A DNA stretch of 6,712 nucleotides from an uncultured Clostridia bacterium (GTDB lineage: Bacteria > Bacillota > Clostridia > Oscillospirales > Acutalibacteraceae), in NCBI GenBank assembly GCA_937902305.1, contig CALDHV010000109.1:1-6712 (forward strand), written 5' to 3'. Below the pieces are notes generated by a model. That model ran no database searches, was not told where the DNA came from, and worked only from the letters and a program-made list of their open reading frames with translations. Position 1 is the first letter of the stretch; every line of letters starts with the position of its first letter. Both the position numbers and the translations under genes were made by a program. Shown here in pieces: positions 1 to 5,464 of this stretch.

Positions 1-64
1 TATCCTTAGTCCAATAATCCCATAAGGATTTTTCTTCTTCATCTGCGATGACAAGAATTTTCAC
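1..64 (-). CDS. Metallophosphoesterase-like protein, N-terminal fragment
   Basis: Only the first 21 codons are inside the window; the gene runs off the left edge. It begins with GTG at 64-62, preceded by a near-perfect Shine-Dalgarno AAAGGAGG (72-79) seven bases away. The visible start reads MKILVIADEEEKSLWDYW. The hydrophobic strand KILVIAD ending in Asp, then an acidic stretch and a WDY segment, resembles the N-terminus of clostridial calcineurin-like metallophosphoesterases, in which the first Asp is a metal ligand; this match is from memory. The start overlaps the stop of the preceding minus-strand frame by four bases (GTGA), so the two were probably translationally coupled. GC content here is about a third, well below the rest of the window. 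The catalytic core is outside the window, so the function is tentative. Confidence 0.6.
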   Translation of the reverse strand, partial: MKILVIADEEEKSLWDYWTKD

Positions 65-168
65 AGCTGGGCCTCCTTTCTTTCCAGATCAAGCTGTTCG
101 CTCCTGTGAATTCCAAGGATTCTTACAGTACCCTTTGACATATCCATAATCTCCGAAAGCTCAGGAAT
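61..168 (-). CDS. C-terminal remnant of an unidentified protein
   Basis: This reading frame ends with TGA at 63-61, sharing four bases with the GTG start of the metallophosphoesterase-like gene. Its last codons also contain that gene's ribosome-binding site, the arrangement of a genuine upstream operon gene. The readable tail is about 35 residues, from roughly IPELSEIMDMSKG to LDLERKEAQL. I do not recognise the family. Upstream of about 168 the frame runs antisense to the DUF4091 fragment and no longer looks like real protein, so the gene seems to be cut there. All three arginine codons in the tail are AGA or AGG, unlike the neighbouring genes. The 5' boundary given is approximate. Confidence 0.4.
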   Translation of the reverse strand: MPELSEIMDMSKGTVRILGIHRSEQLDLERKEAQL

Positions 169-699
169 ATGTCCGACGACATTATCACAGAGCCAGTCGA
201 TATTGAGCCGTTCCTCGGCAAGTGTCCGTCGCTGTGGTGCTACTATACCGGTGATTCGGTGGGGGACGGCTTGAGCAATCGTCTGATCAACCTCCCGTCG
301 TGGCGCAACCGCATCCTCGGTCTTGAGATGTACCGCTACGATGTTAAGGGCTTCCTCGACTGGGGACTCAATTACTGCTATGACAGACTCAGCCACGGCT
401 TCAGCGACCCGTTCAACAAGCCGAACGGATTTGAGGGTGGCACCGGCGGGCATTTTATCGTCTATCCCGGGCGCGACCGCAAGGCATATCCGTCCCTGCG
501 GCTCAAGGTGTTCGGGGAGGGCATACAGGATATGCGCGCTTTGCAATTACTTGAAAAGCTGACCGACCGTGCGACGGTGTGCGCGCTGATCGACAGGCTG
601 GTCGGCGGCAAGGTCACATTTCACTCCGCCGTCGCGGACGCGGACGCGTTTCTTGCCGTCCGCGAGGCAATCAATGCCGAGATCGCGGCGCGTATCTGA
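169..699 (+). CDS. DUF4091 domain protein, 5'-truncated C-terminal fragment
   Basis: The fragment encodes about 176 residues resembling the C-terminal part of DUF4091 proteins, which usually follow a glycoside-hydrolase-like barrel and are found in carbohydrate-degrading bacteria. Visible hallmarks are LWCYYTGDS (about residues 22-30), a NRLINLPSWRNRI stretch where the family has its Asn-Arg/Pro signature, GFLDWGLNYC (about 61-70), and GGTGGHFIVYPG followed by PSLRLKVFGEGIQDMRAL, typical of the end of the domain. Full-length members are several times longer, so most of the protein is missing. The ATG at 169 is only the first Met in an open stretch after an in-frame TGA at 136-138. It lacks a convincing ribosome-binding site and probably is not a native start. 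The frame ends in TGA at 697-699, directly against the stop of the convergent AraC gene. It is either a pseudogene created by a rearrangement at about 170 or a real gene cut by an assembly join. Confidence 0.75.
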   Translation: MSDDIITEPVDIEPFLGKCPSLWCYYTGDSVGDGLSNRLINLPSWRNRILGLEMYRYDVKGFLDWGLNYCYDRLSHGFSDPFNKPNGFEGGTGGHFIVYPGRDRKAYPSLRLKVFGEGIQDMRALQLLEKLTDRATVCALIDRLVGGKVTFHSAVADADAFLAVREAINAEIAARI

Positions 700-1497
700 T
701 CATTTCGAAGAACGGTATTTTTTGATAAACGCGGTGGGCGTGACGCCTGCCGCGTTTTTGAATTGGCGGCTGAAATAGCACACATCGGAAAAGCCTGTCA
801 TCTGCGCGACCTGCGTGACGGAGTATTGCTCCGAGGCAAGCAGGTCGCGGGCGACATTCATCCGCATTTGCAGAATGTACTGCTTCGGGGTCAAATGAAA
901 ACGCCGCCCGAACAACTGCTTGAGATAGGAATAGCTGATGCCGCATTTCGCGGCAAGCTCGGTGCAGGTGAGCGTCGGATCGTCAAACCGCTCACCGATG
1001 GCATCCAGCGCGGGACGCAAAACGGCAAAGGTGCGCTCGGGGAGATAGACATCCCGCTGTAATTCCGCAAATATGCGGTAGAGCAGGGACAGACACTCGT
1101 AGTAATAGCCGTCATCCCGCGCCGCCCATACGGCGAACGCCCGGCGGAAAAGCTCGTCGATGCGCTTACTGCGAATGTCGGTGAGCACGGTCAGCGTCCC
1201 CCATGGCGGCGCGGAGCTGTCGAATACGATGTCAATACAGCCGTTGCCGGCGGCGGAGCGAAGCACCTCATACCGCCCGTGATCACCTGCCGGCATAAAG
1301 CGGATCGAGCCGGGCGGCGTTTCCACCTGCTGTGCGCCGAGGATGACCGTAGGATACGCCGCGGATCTGCCGGGCAGATTGTAGATCAGCTCGTGATGCT
1401 CCAGCTTCGCGCTGAAGCTCGTACGTGGCTCGGGATATTCCTCCGCGCCGACCAGTATGATGCGGGCGATTCCCGTGATGACAAAATCGTTTTGCAT
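700..1497 (-). CDS. AraC-family transcriptional regulator
   Basis: A 265-residue DNA-binding regulator. The last 94 residues (about 172-265) form an AraC/XylS double helix-turn-helix: the first around TELAAKCGISYSYLKQLF (179-196), the second around VTQVAQMTGFSDVCYFSRQF (227-246), followed by the usual GVTPTAFIKKYR ending. The N-terminal ~150 residues, including PPGSIRFMPAGDHGRYEV, look like the cupin-type ligand-sensing half common in this family, but the effector cannot be read from sequence. I chose ATG 1497-1495 because GGAGGTG lies seven bases upstream at 1504-1510. An in-frame ATG ten codons earlier (1527) would lie beyond the predicted -10 element and lacks this site. The gene diverges from the glycyl radical enzyme gene across a 136-base region with repeats, so it is probably the local regulator of that cluster and may also control itself. 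Family assignment is secure; the regulon is inferred. Confidence 0.93.
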   Translation of the reverse strand: MQNDFVITGIARIILVGAEEYPEPRTSFSAKLEHHELIYNLPGRSAAYPTVILGAQQVETPPGSIRFMPAGDHGRYEVLRSAAGNGCIDIVFDSSAPPWGTLTVLTDIRSKRIDELFRRAFAVWAARDDGYYYECLSLLYRIFAELQRDVYLPERTFAVLRPALDAIGERFDDPTLTCTELAAKCGISYSYLKQLFGRRFHLTPKQYILQMRMNVARDLLASEQYSVTQVAQMTGFSDVCYFSRQFKNAAGVTPTAFIKKYRSSK

Positions 1498-1503
1498 ACG
1501 CTT

Positions 1504-1510
1504 CACCTCC
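1504..1510 (-). promoter_or_regulatory. Ribosome-binding site of the AraC gene
   Basis: GGAGGTG on the minus strand, seven bases before ATG 1497. It decides the start over the upstream in-frame ATG at 1527. Confidence 0.8.
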
Positions 1511-1515
1511 CGACC

Positions 1516-1544
1516 AGTATACCGCATTTGCGCGAAAAATGCAA
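1516..1544 (-). promoter_or_regulatory. Predicted promoter of the AraC regulator
   Basis: On the minus strand, -35 TTGCAT (1544-1539) and -10 TATACT (1521-1516) are separated by exactly 17 bases. Transcription would start near 1509, so the ribosome-binding site would lie at the very 5' end of the message. The -35 is weak (TTG matches). The adjacent direct repeats carry TTGACA on this strand, but no good -10 lies at the right distance from them. Confidence 0.5.
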
Positions 1545-1579
1545 GAAAATAGTGTCAAAAAGTGCAAGTGTGTCAAAAA
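1540..1579 (+). promoter_or_regulatory. Direct-repeat operator, probable AraC-family binding site
   Basis: The ten-base word GTGTCAAAAA occurs twice in the same orientation, at 1552-1561 and 1570-1579, with an 18-base offset. Each copy is preceded by TGCAAG (1540-1545 and 1563-1568), so the unit is a composite repeat with a variable gap. The downstream copy ends five bases before the -35 of the glycyl radical enzyme promoter. Tandem half-sites abutting -35 are the classical arrangement for activation by AraC-family proteins, though their usual spacing is about 21 bases. The site lies between the two divergent promoters, so it could serve both. The link to the regulator is inferred from position. 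Confidence 0.5.
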
Positions 1580-1607
1580 CGCCATATACATTTTCGCCGT
1601 ATGGCGT
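1579..1607. repeat. Perfect inverted repeat spanning the glycyl radical enzyme promoter
   Basis: ACGCCATA (1579-1586) and TATGGCGT (1600-1607) are exact reverse complements separated by 13 bases. The left arm overlaps the -35 and the right arm reaches the first base of the -10, so a dimeric protein bound here would block RNA polymerase. It lies upstream of the predicted transcription start, so it acts, if at all, as DNA rather than as an RNA hairpin. Chance occurrence cannot be excluded without comparison to related genomes. Confidence 0.5.
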
Positions 1608-1612
1608 ATAAT
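1585..1612 (+). promoter_or_regulatory. Predicted promoter of the glycyl radical enzyme gene
   Basis: A consensus -10 TATAAT (1607-1612) has a -35-like TATACA (1585-1590, four of six matches) 16 bases upstream. The weak -35 with an adjacent tandem repeat suggests a promoter that needs an activator. Transcription would begin near 1619, at the ribosome-binding site, leaving a leader of only about 15 bases. Confidence 0.6.
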
Positions 1613-1618
1613 CGGGGC

Positions 1619-1625
1619 AAAGGAG
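1619..1625 (+). promoter_or_regulatory. Ribosome-binding site of the glycyl radical enzyme gene
   Basis: AAAGGAG ends eight bases before ATG 1634. It sets the start 24 codons inside the longest open frame, whose first ATG (1562) would lie within the operator and upstream of the promoter. Confidence 0.85.
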
Positions 1626-1633
1626 CTGATCGT

Positions 1634-3769
1634 ATGAGCCGATATATTGAAGATCTCATCTCACGGATGAATAACGCCGATCTTTACACGATGAACGGCA
1701 AGGTGAGCTATGATCCAATGGATATGGCACTGCCCGAGCCGATACTCAATGCCAAGCGGATCATGGAGTTTATCTACGCACAGCCGGTATTTTCGGATGA
1801 AGGGAACCGCTTTACCGGTATGCTGCGGCTGGAGCAGTGGGACGGGGATGTGCCCGCCGATATTTTCCACCGTTGCGGGCATAAATGGTTTGCCCGCACG
1901 TGTGACGCTTTCTACAATCACTATTTGGATAACCTGGCGGTATTTGAGTGGCAGCATACTGCCCCGAACTTTGAAAAGATCTTGACCGGCGGACTAATAA
2001 AGCAGAAAGAAAATGTCGAATACTACAAAACCGTTTACCGCGATGACCGCGACAAGACCGACTTTTTGACGGGTATGCGTATCGTACTTGACGGGGTGGA
2101 AAAGTGGGCGAATATCTGCGCCGAGGCGCACGAGGAAAAGGCGCGGGCGTGCGCCGATCCGACCCGGCGCGGGGAATTGCTCCGCTTGGCGGCGGCGTGC
2201 CGCCGGGTGCCGCTGTATCCCGCCGAGAGCTTCTATGAGGGCTTGCATTGCCTTATTTTCTGTTTCCAGTTCCTGCCGGACAGCATCGGCACGATGGATC
2301 GTTACCTTTATCCGCTCTATCGGCAGGATATTGATGCGGGAAAAATCACCCGCGACGAAGCAAAGGAGCTTATTCAGGAGGTGTTCGTCCACCTGTGCGC
2401 CCACACTCCGGTGACAAGCAAAAACTATTCGAAGAGCGCGGAGTGTCACTTTGCGATCGGCGGGTATACCGCCGACGGCGAGGACGGGTTTAACGACCTG
2501 TCGCGGCTCATCGTCGAGGCGCTGATGGAGATCGACACCCGCCGTCCCGAGATCACCCTGCGGTGGACGAAAAAGACCCCGTTTGAAATATTGCGCTATG
2601 TCCTTGACTGTGAGCGCCACGACGCCAACAAGCGCATCGCCATAGCGAGCGATGAGCCGCGCATCGCCGCACTGACCGACATCGCCGGACTGCCGTTCGA
2701 GGAGGCGGTCAGGTATACGATGGTCGGCTGTAACGAGCCGTCCTTCCCCGGGACGGTATGGTATGGAGGCAGTACGAACAATATCGTGCGGTCGCTGACC
2801 AATACCTTCCGCGACCGGCGGGCGGAGCTGATCGCCGCCGAGGATTACGATGCGTTTTTCGCGATTTACCGGCAGGAGCTGGATAAAGACCTGCACGAGA
2901 TCATCCGCTACGCCGACGCCTACAACGATATGCGGGCAAAGGATTGGTCGATGCTGTCCAATTTCCTGCTCGACGGTCCAATCGAAAACGCCACTCCCGC
3001 CAACCGTTTCAGTTGCACACGGCTCATCGGCGGCTTTGATGCGATGGGCACGACCTGTGTGATCGACTCGCTGGCGATCATCCGCCAGTTCGTATATGAG
3101 GAAAAGCGCACCACGATGGCGCATCTGCTCGATGTGCTGGAGGATAACTGGGCGTGCGATGAGGAGCTACACGCGGAGATCCTGCGCCGCGGCAGATTTT
3201 TCGGTAATGCCGACCCGCTGTCGGATGATGTCGCCCGACAATTCACGACCGCGATGTATGAGATCCTGCACCCGATGCGGATGAAGAACGGCGCACCCAT
3301 TTTGGTCGGTACGCTCAACGGCTATAATCCGCACAACACCAAGTTCGGCGAGCTGACCGGCGCGACCCCGGACGGCAGATATGCCGGAGAGGGCTTTATG
3401 ATCGGCACGGGGCAGGCGAACGGCAAGGACAGAAACGGCTTATTGCCGCTGTTGCGCTCGGTGGCGCAGTTTGACCCGCACCATATCTTCTGCGGCCCGC
3501 AGGTGTGCAATTTGATGCTGGATGAGGCGATCGTACGGGATGACGCGCAGTTTGACAAGCTTTGCCGCACGCTGGAGACGTATTTCCGGCTCGGCGGACT
3601 GCACGCGCAGCTCAACTATGTCAGCCGGGAGGAATTGCAGGCGGCGCGGCGTACGCCGGAGCAGTACGGCTCCCTCAAGGTGCGGGTGAGCGGCTTTTCC
3701 GCGCCCTATGTGCATTTGTGCGATGAGATGCAGGAGGAGATCCTGCAACGCACGATGAAAAACGGCTGA
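1634..3769 (+). CDS. Glycyl radical enzyme of unknown substrate (PFL-like family)
   Basis: A 711-residue cytosolic glycyl radical enzyme. The C-terminal glycyl-radical loop reads RVSGFSAPYVHL with the radical glycine at Gly687, 25 residues from the end. The catalytic thiyl cysteine is Cys366 in MVGCNEPSFPG, and Glu368 two residues later matches the Cys-x-Glu of dehydratase and C-C/C-N/C-S lyase members. Pyruvate formate-lyase itself has two adjacent cysteines, so this is not a true PFL. Other family blocks are HTAPNFEKILTGGL near the N-terminus, a PLYPAESFYEGLHCL stretch, DRYLYPLYRQDI, CHFAIGGYTADGEDGFNDLS, RRPEITLRW and GATPDGRYAGE. Characterised relatives are usually about 780-850 residues, so this one is short. 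The Asn in GCNEP replaces the Val or Ile of the best-known dehydratases. Its activating enzyme is encoded two genes downstream and an AraC regulator is divergent, so this is a self-contained inducible catabolic unit. Family and radical residues are secure; the substrate is unknown. Confidence 0.95.
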   Translation: MSRYIEDLISRMNNADLYTMNGKVSYDPMDMALPEPILNAKRIMEFIYAQPVFSDEGNRFTGMLRLEQWDGDVPADIFHRCGHKWFARTCDAFYNHYLDNLAVFEWQHTAPNFEKILTGGLIKQKENVEYYKTVYRDDRDKTDFLTGMRIVLDGVEKWANICAEAHEEKARACADPTRRGELLRLAAACRRVPLYPAESFYEGLHCLIFCFQFLPDSIGTMDRYLYPLYRQDIDAGKITRDEAKELIQEVFVHLCAHTPVTSKNYSKSAECHFAIGGYTADGEDGFNDLSRLIVEALMEIDTRRPEITLRWTKKTPFEILRYVLDCERHDANKRIAIASDEPRIAALTDIAGLPFEEAVRYTMVGCNEPSFPGTVWYGGSTNNIVRSLTNTFRDRRAELIAAEDYDAFFAIYRQELDKDLHEIIRYADAYNDMRAKDWSMLSNFLLDGPIENATPANRFSCTRLIGGFDAMGTTCVIDSLAIIRQFVYEEKRTTMAHLLDVLEDNWACDEELHAEILRRGRFFGNADPLSDDVARQFTTAMYEILHPMRMKNGAPILVGTLNGYNPHNTKFGELTGATPDGRYAGEGFMIGTGQANGKDRNGLLPLLRSVAQFDPHHIFCGPQVCNLMLDEAIVRDDAQFDKLCRTLETYFRLGGLHAQLNYVSREELQAARRTPEQYGSLKVRVSGFSAPYVHLCDEMQEEILQRTMKNG

Positions 3770-3775
3770 TGTGGC

Positions 3776-3804
3776 TTGTAATTGCTCGTAGGTTGTGCTA
3801 TACT
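3776..3804 (+). promoter_or_regulatory. Internal promoter ahead of the MBL hydrolase gene
   Basis: Six bases after the glycyl radical enzyme stop, -35 TTGTAA (3776-3781) is followed after 17 bases by an extended -10, TGC then TATACT (3796-3804). Predicted start is near 3811, just before the ribosome-binding site. No convincing terminator lies between 3769 and here, so read-through from upstream is also expected and this would be a second, possibly constitutive, promoter for the hydrolase and activase. Confidence 0.6.
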
Positions 3805-3813
3805 CCTACCCGA

Positions 3814-3821
3814 AAGGGGAG
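3814..3821 (+). promoter_or_regulatory. Ribosome-binding site of the MBL hydrolase gene
   Basis: AAGGGGAG lies six bases before ATG 3828. It favours that start over the in-frame ATG at 3795, which lies inside the predicted promoter. Confidence 0.75.
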
Positions 3822-3827
3822 ATCGGA

Positions 3828-4565
3828 ATGAACTTGATCACATTCGGCACCAGTCACGGCAGAGCCGAGCCGGGACGCGCCTGTACGGGGATGCTGTTGA
3901 CGGTGGGAGATGCATATTATCTGATCGACTGCGGTTCTCCGACTGCGGAGCGGATGATCGACCGCGGCTTGCCGATCCCGAGCATCCGCGCGGCATTCAT
4001 CACCCACGCGCACCGGGATCACATGGGATGTCTGTCAACTGTGATCAGCCTATTCTTCAGCACACAAAAACGCGTGGATGAAAAGAAGCGACTGTCGGTG
4101 TGGTTTCCACAGGCGGATCTCATTGCCCCGATGACCGCGCTGATGACCGCCGAACATGACGAGCGTGCCCTGCGGCTGTGCGATTTCGGCACCGTTGAGC
4201 CGGGCGCGTTCTATGAGGATGAAAACATCCGCGTGGAGGCGATCCCGACCGAGCACCTGCGCCCGTTCCCGTCCTACGCCTTCGTCATCACGGCAGAGGG
4301 CAAGCGGATGCTGTTCAGCGGTGATCTGACGGAGGATTTTCACGATTTTCCGGCGATCAGCCGGGAGACGGATTTTGACGCGATCGTGTGTGAGCTGACC
4401 CATTTCACGCCGGAGAGCGCACTGGATAAGATACGGCAATGCCGCACAAAGCAGCTCATATTCAACCACGTCCGGCAGGATCGGCTGGCACTGATCGCGC
4501 CGCTGAAAAATGCGTTCCCATTCCCGGTGGAGATCGCGTCGGACGGCGATACTTTCTTTATTTGA
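3828..4565 (+). CDS. MBL-fold metallohydrolase
   Basis: A 245-residue protein of the metallo-beta-lactamase fold, cytosolic (no signal peptide or membrane segment seen). The metal-binding signature is complete: H60-A-H62-R-D64-H65 in FITHAHRDHMG, a further His at 143 (TEHLRPF), the bridging Asp166 in LFSGDL, and His214 in IFNHV. A dinuclear zinc or iron centre and hydrolysis of an ester, thioester, lactone or phosphodiester bond are therefore likely, but the fold is too versatile to name a substrate. The opening strand MNLITFGTSHGRAEPG resembles MBL hydrolases found beside sugar and small-acid catabolic genes in Clostridia (from memory). It sits between a glycyl radical enzyme and its activating enzyme, 58 bases after the former and 13 bases before the latter, so a role in the same pathway or in metabolite repair is plausible. 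It is not a known component of glycyl radical activation. Confidence 0.9.
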   Translation: MNLITFGTSHGRAEPGRACTGMLLTVGDAYYLIDCGSPTAERMIDRGLPIPSIRAAFITHAHRDHMGCLSTVISLFFSTQKRVDEKKRLSVWFPQADLIAPMTALMTAEHDERALRLCDFGTVEPGAFYEDENIRVEAIPTEHLRPFPSYAFVITAEGKRMLFSGDLTEDFHDFPAISRETDFDAIVCELTHFTPESALDKIRQCRTKQLIFNHVRQDRLALIAPLKNAFPFPVEIASDGDTFFI

Positions 4566-4566
4566 C

Positions 4567-4571
4567 AGGAG
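4567..4571 (+). promoter_or_regulatory. Ribosome-binding site of the activating enzyme gene
   Basis: AGGAG seven bases before ATG 4579. It sets the start 23 codons inside the longest open frame, whose extra N-terminal codons merely overlap the end of the hydrolase gene. Confidence 0.85.
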
Positions 4572-4578
4572 TTTTTGT

Positions 4579-5406
4579 ATGACCGGAATGATATTTGACA
4601 TTGCACGCGGGTCGTTTGTGGACGGCCCCGGCATCCGCACAACGGTGTTTTTCAAGGGATGCAACCTGCGTTGCGCGTGGTGCCATAACCCGGAGAGCCA
4701 AGCCTTTGACCGCCAGCGGCTCTATTACGCGGATAAGTGCGAGCATTGCGGCAGATGTCGCGCGGTGTGTCCGTCGCCGGTGCATTGTGTTTTGTGCGGC
4801 AAATGCGCCGAGGTGTGTCGCCGGTCGGCGATCACGCTGGCGGGCAGATCGGTGACGGCGGATGAGGTAATGGAGCCGATTCGCGCAGACCGGGCTTTCT
4901 ACGGGAGGGACGGCGGCGCGACCTTTTCGGGCGGAGAATGTATGCTCCAACCGGATTTTTTGGGGGAGCTGTTGACGCTTTGCCGCGCCGACGGCATCGG
5001 AACGGCGGTGGATACCGCCGGACATCTGCCGTGGAGCGCATTTGAGCGTATTCTGTCGCTCGTCGATGTGTTTTTGTACGATATAAAAGCGATGGATTCG
5101 GCGGTACACCGTCGGTACGTCGGTGTGGATAATGAGCGGATACTTGAAAATTACGCGCGCCTGATCGCGTCGGGCAAACGGGTCATCGTGCGTGTACCGG
5201 TGGTCGGCGGGGTCAACGATACCGTCGAAAATATGCAGGCGATGCGGGCGTATTTCAACCGCGTCGGCGTGCCGGAGGCGGTGGAGTTGCTGGCGTATCA
5301 TCGGATGGGGGAGAATAAGGCGCGCGCCTTGGGAGAAACGCCGCCTGTATTCGACCCGCCCACGTCGGACAAGATGAAAGAACTGAAAAGTTTATTTGAG
5401 CACTGA
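4579..5406 (+). CDS. Glycyl-radical enzyme activating enzyme (radical SAM)
   Basis: A 275-residue radical S-adenosylmethionine enzyme that abstracts hydrogen from the radical glycine of its partner, here presumably Gly687 of the upstream enzyme. DGPGIRTTVFFKGC leads into the catalytic cluster motif C28-N-L-R-C32-A-W-C35. SAM-binding features follow: SGGE at 117-120, DIK at 168-170, RVPVVGGVND around 205-214 and ELLAYHRMGENKARALG near the end. Between the radical SAM motif and SGGE is a ferredoxin-like insert with eight cysteines, C54/57/60/64 and C70/73/76/80, expected to hold two extra [4Fe-4S] clusters as in the activases of non-PFL glycyl radical enzymes. Only five residues separate the two cysteine sets, which seems shorter than the usual linker, and no Pro follows the last cysteine. 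It follows the hydrolase by 13 bases and ends just before a strong terminator. The family is certain; pairing with the neighbouring enzyme is inferred from proximity. Confidence 0.95.
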   Translation: MTGMIFDIARGSFVDGPGIRTTVFFKGCNLRCAWCHNPESQAFDRQRLYYADKCEHCGRCRAVCPSPVHCVLCGKCAEVCRRSAITLAGRSVTADEVMEPIRADRAFYGRDGGATFSGGECMLQPDFLGELLTLCRADGIGTAVDTAGHLPWSAFERILSLVDVFLYDIKAMDSAVHRRYVGVDNERILENYARLIASGKRVIVRVPVVGGVNDTVENMQAMRAYFNRVGVPEAVELLAYHRMGENKARALGETPPVFDPPTSDKMKELKSLFEH

Positions 5407-5414
5407 GAAAAAAT

Positions 5415-5456
5415 AAAAAACCTCACCGCATCCGGTCGGGTGCGGTGAGGTTTTCA
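5415..5456. terminator. Bidirectional intrinsic terminator
   Basis: CCTCACCGCA (5421-5430) pairs perfectly with TGCGGTGAGG (5441-5450). The flanking A-run and TTTT extend the stem to 14 pairs, and the intervening TCCGGTCGGG can continue the helix. On the plus strand it is followed by TTTT and ends the activase transcript. On the minus strand the A-rich stretch at 5408-5420 becomes a long U-tract, so it should also end the lgt-folD transcript efficiently. Confidence 0.92.
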
Positions 5457-5464
5457 TATTCATT

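Noticed and set aside
1994..3124. Long minus-strand open frame of 376 codons antisense to the glycyl radical enzyme
   Set aside because: It mirrors a strongly conserved plus-strand gene, lacks a recognisable domain, and such antisense frames are common opposite GC-rich codons.
1634..3769. Pyruvate formate-lyase (pflB) as the identity of the glycyl radical enzyme
   Set aside because: The two adjacent active-site cysteines of PFL are absent; the motif is Cys-Asn-Glu, and the activase has the eight-cysteine insert that PFL activase lacks.
3801..3821. Possible small hairpin with a GAAA loop over the hydrolase ribosome-binding site
   Set aside because: Only three contiguous G-C pairs form before a bulge, and the predicted transcript begins near 3811, inside the left arm.
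4558..5301. Minus-strand open frame of 247 codons opposite the activase
   Set aside because: The plus strand carries unmistakable radical SAM motifs; the antisense frame is rich in Arg and His in the manner of a shadow frame.
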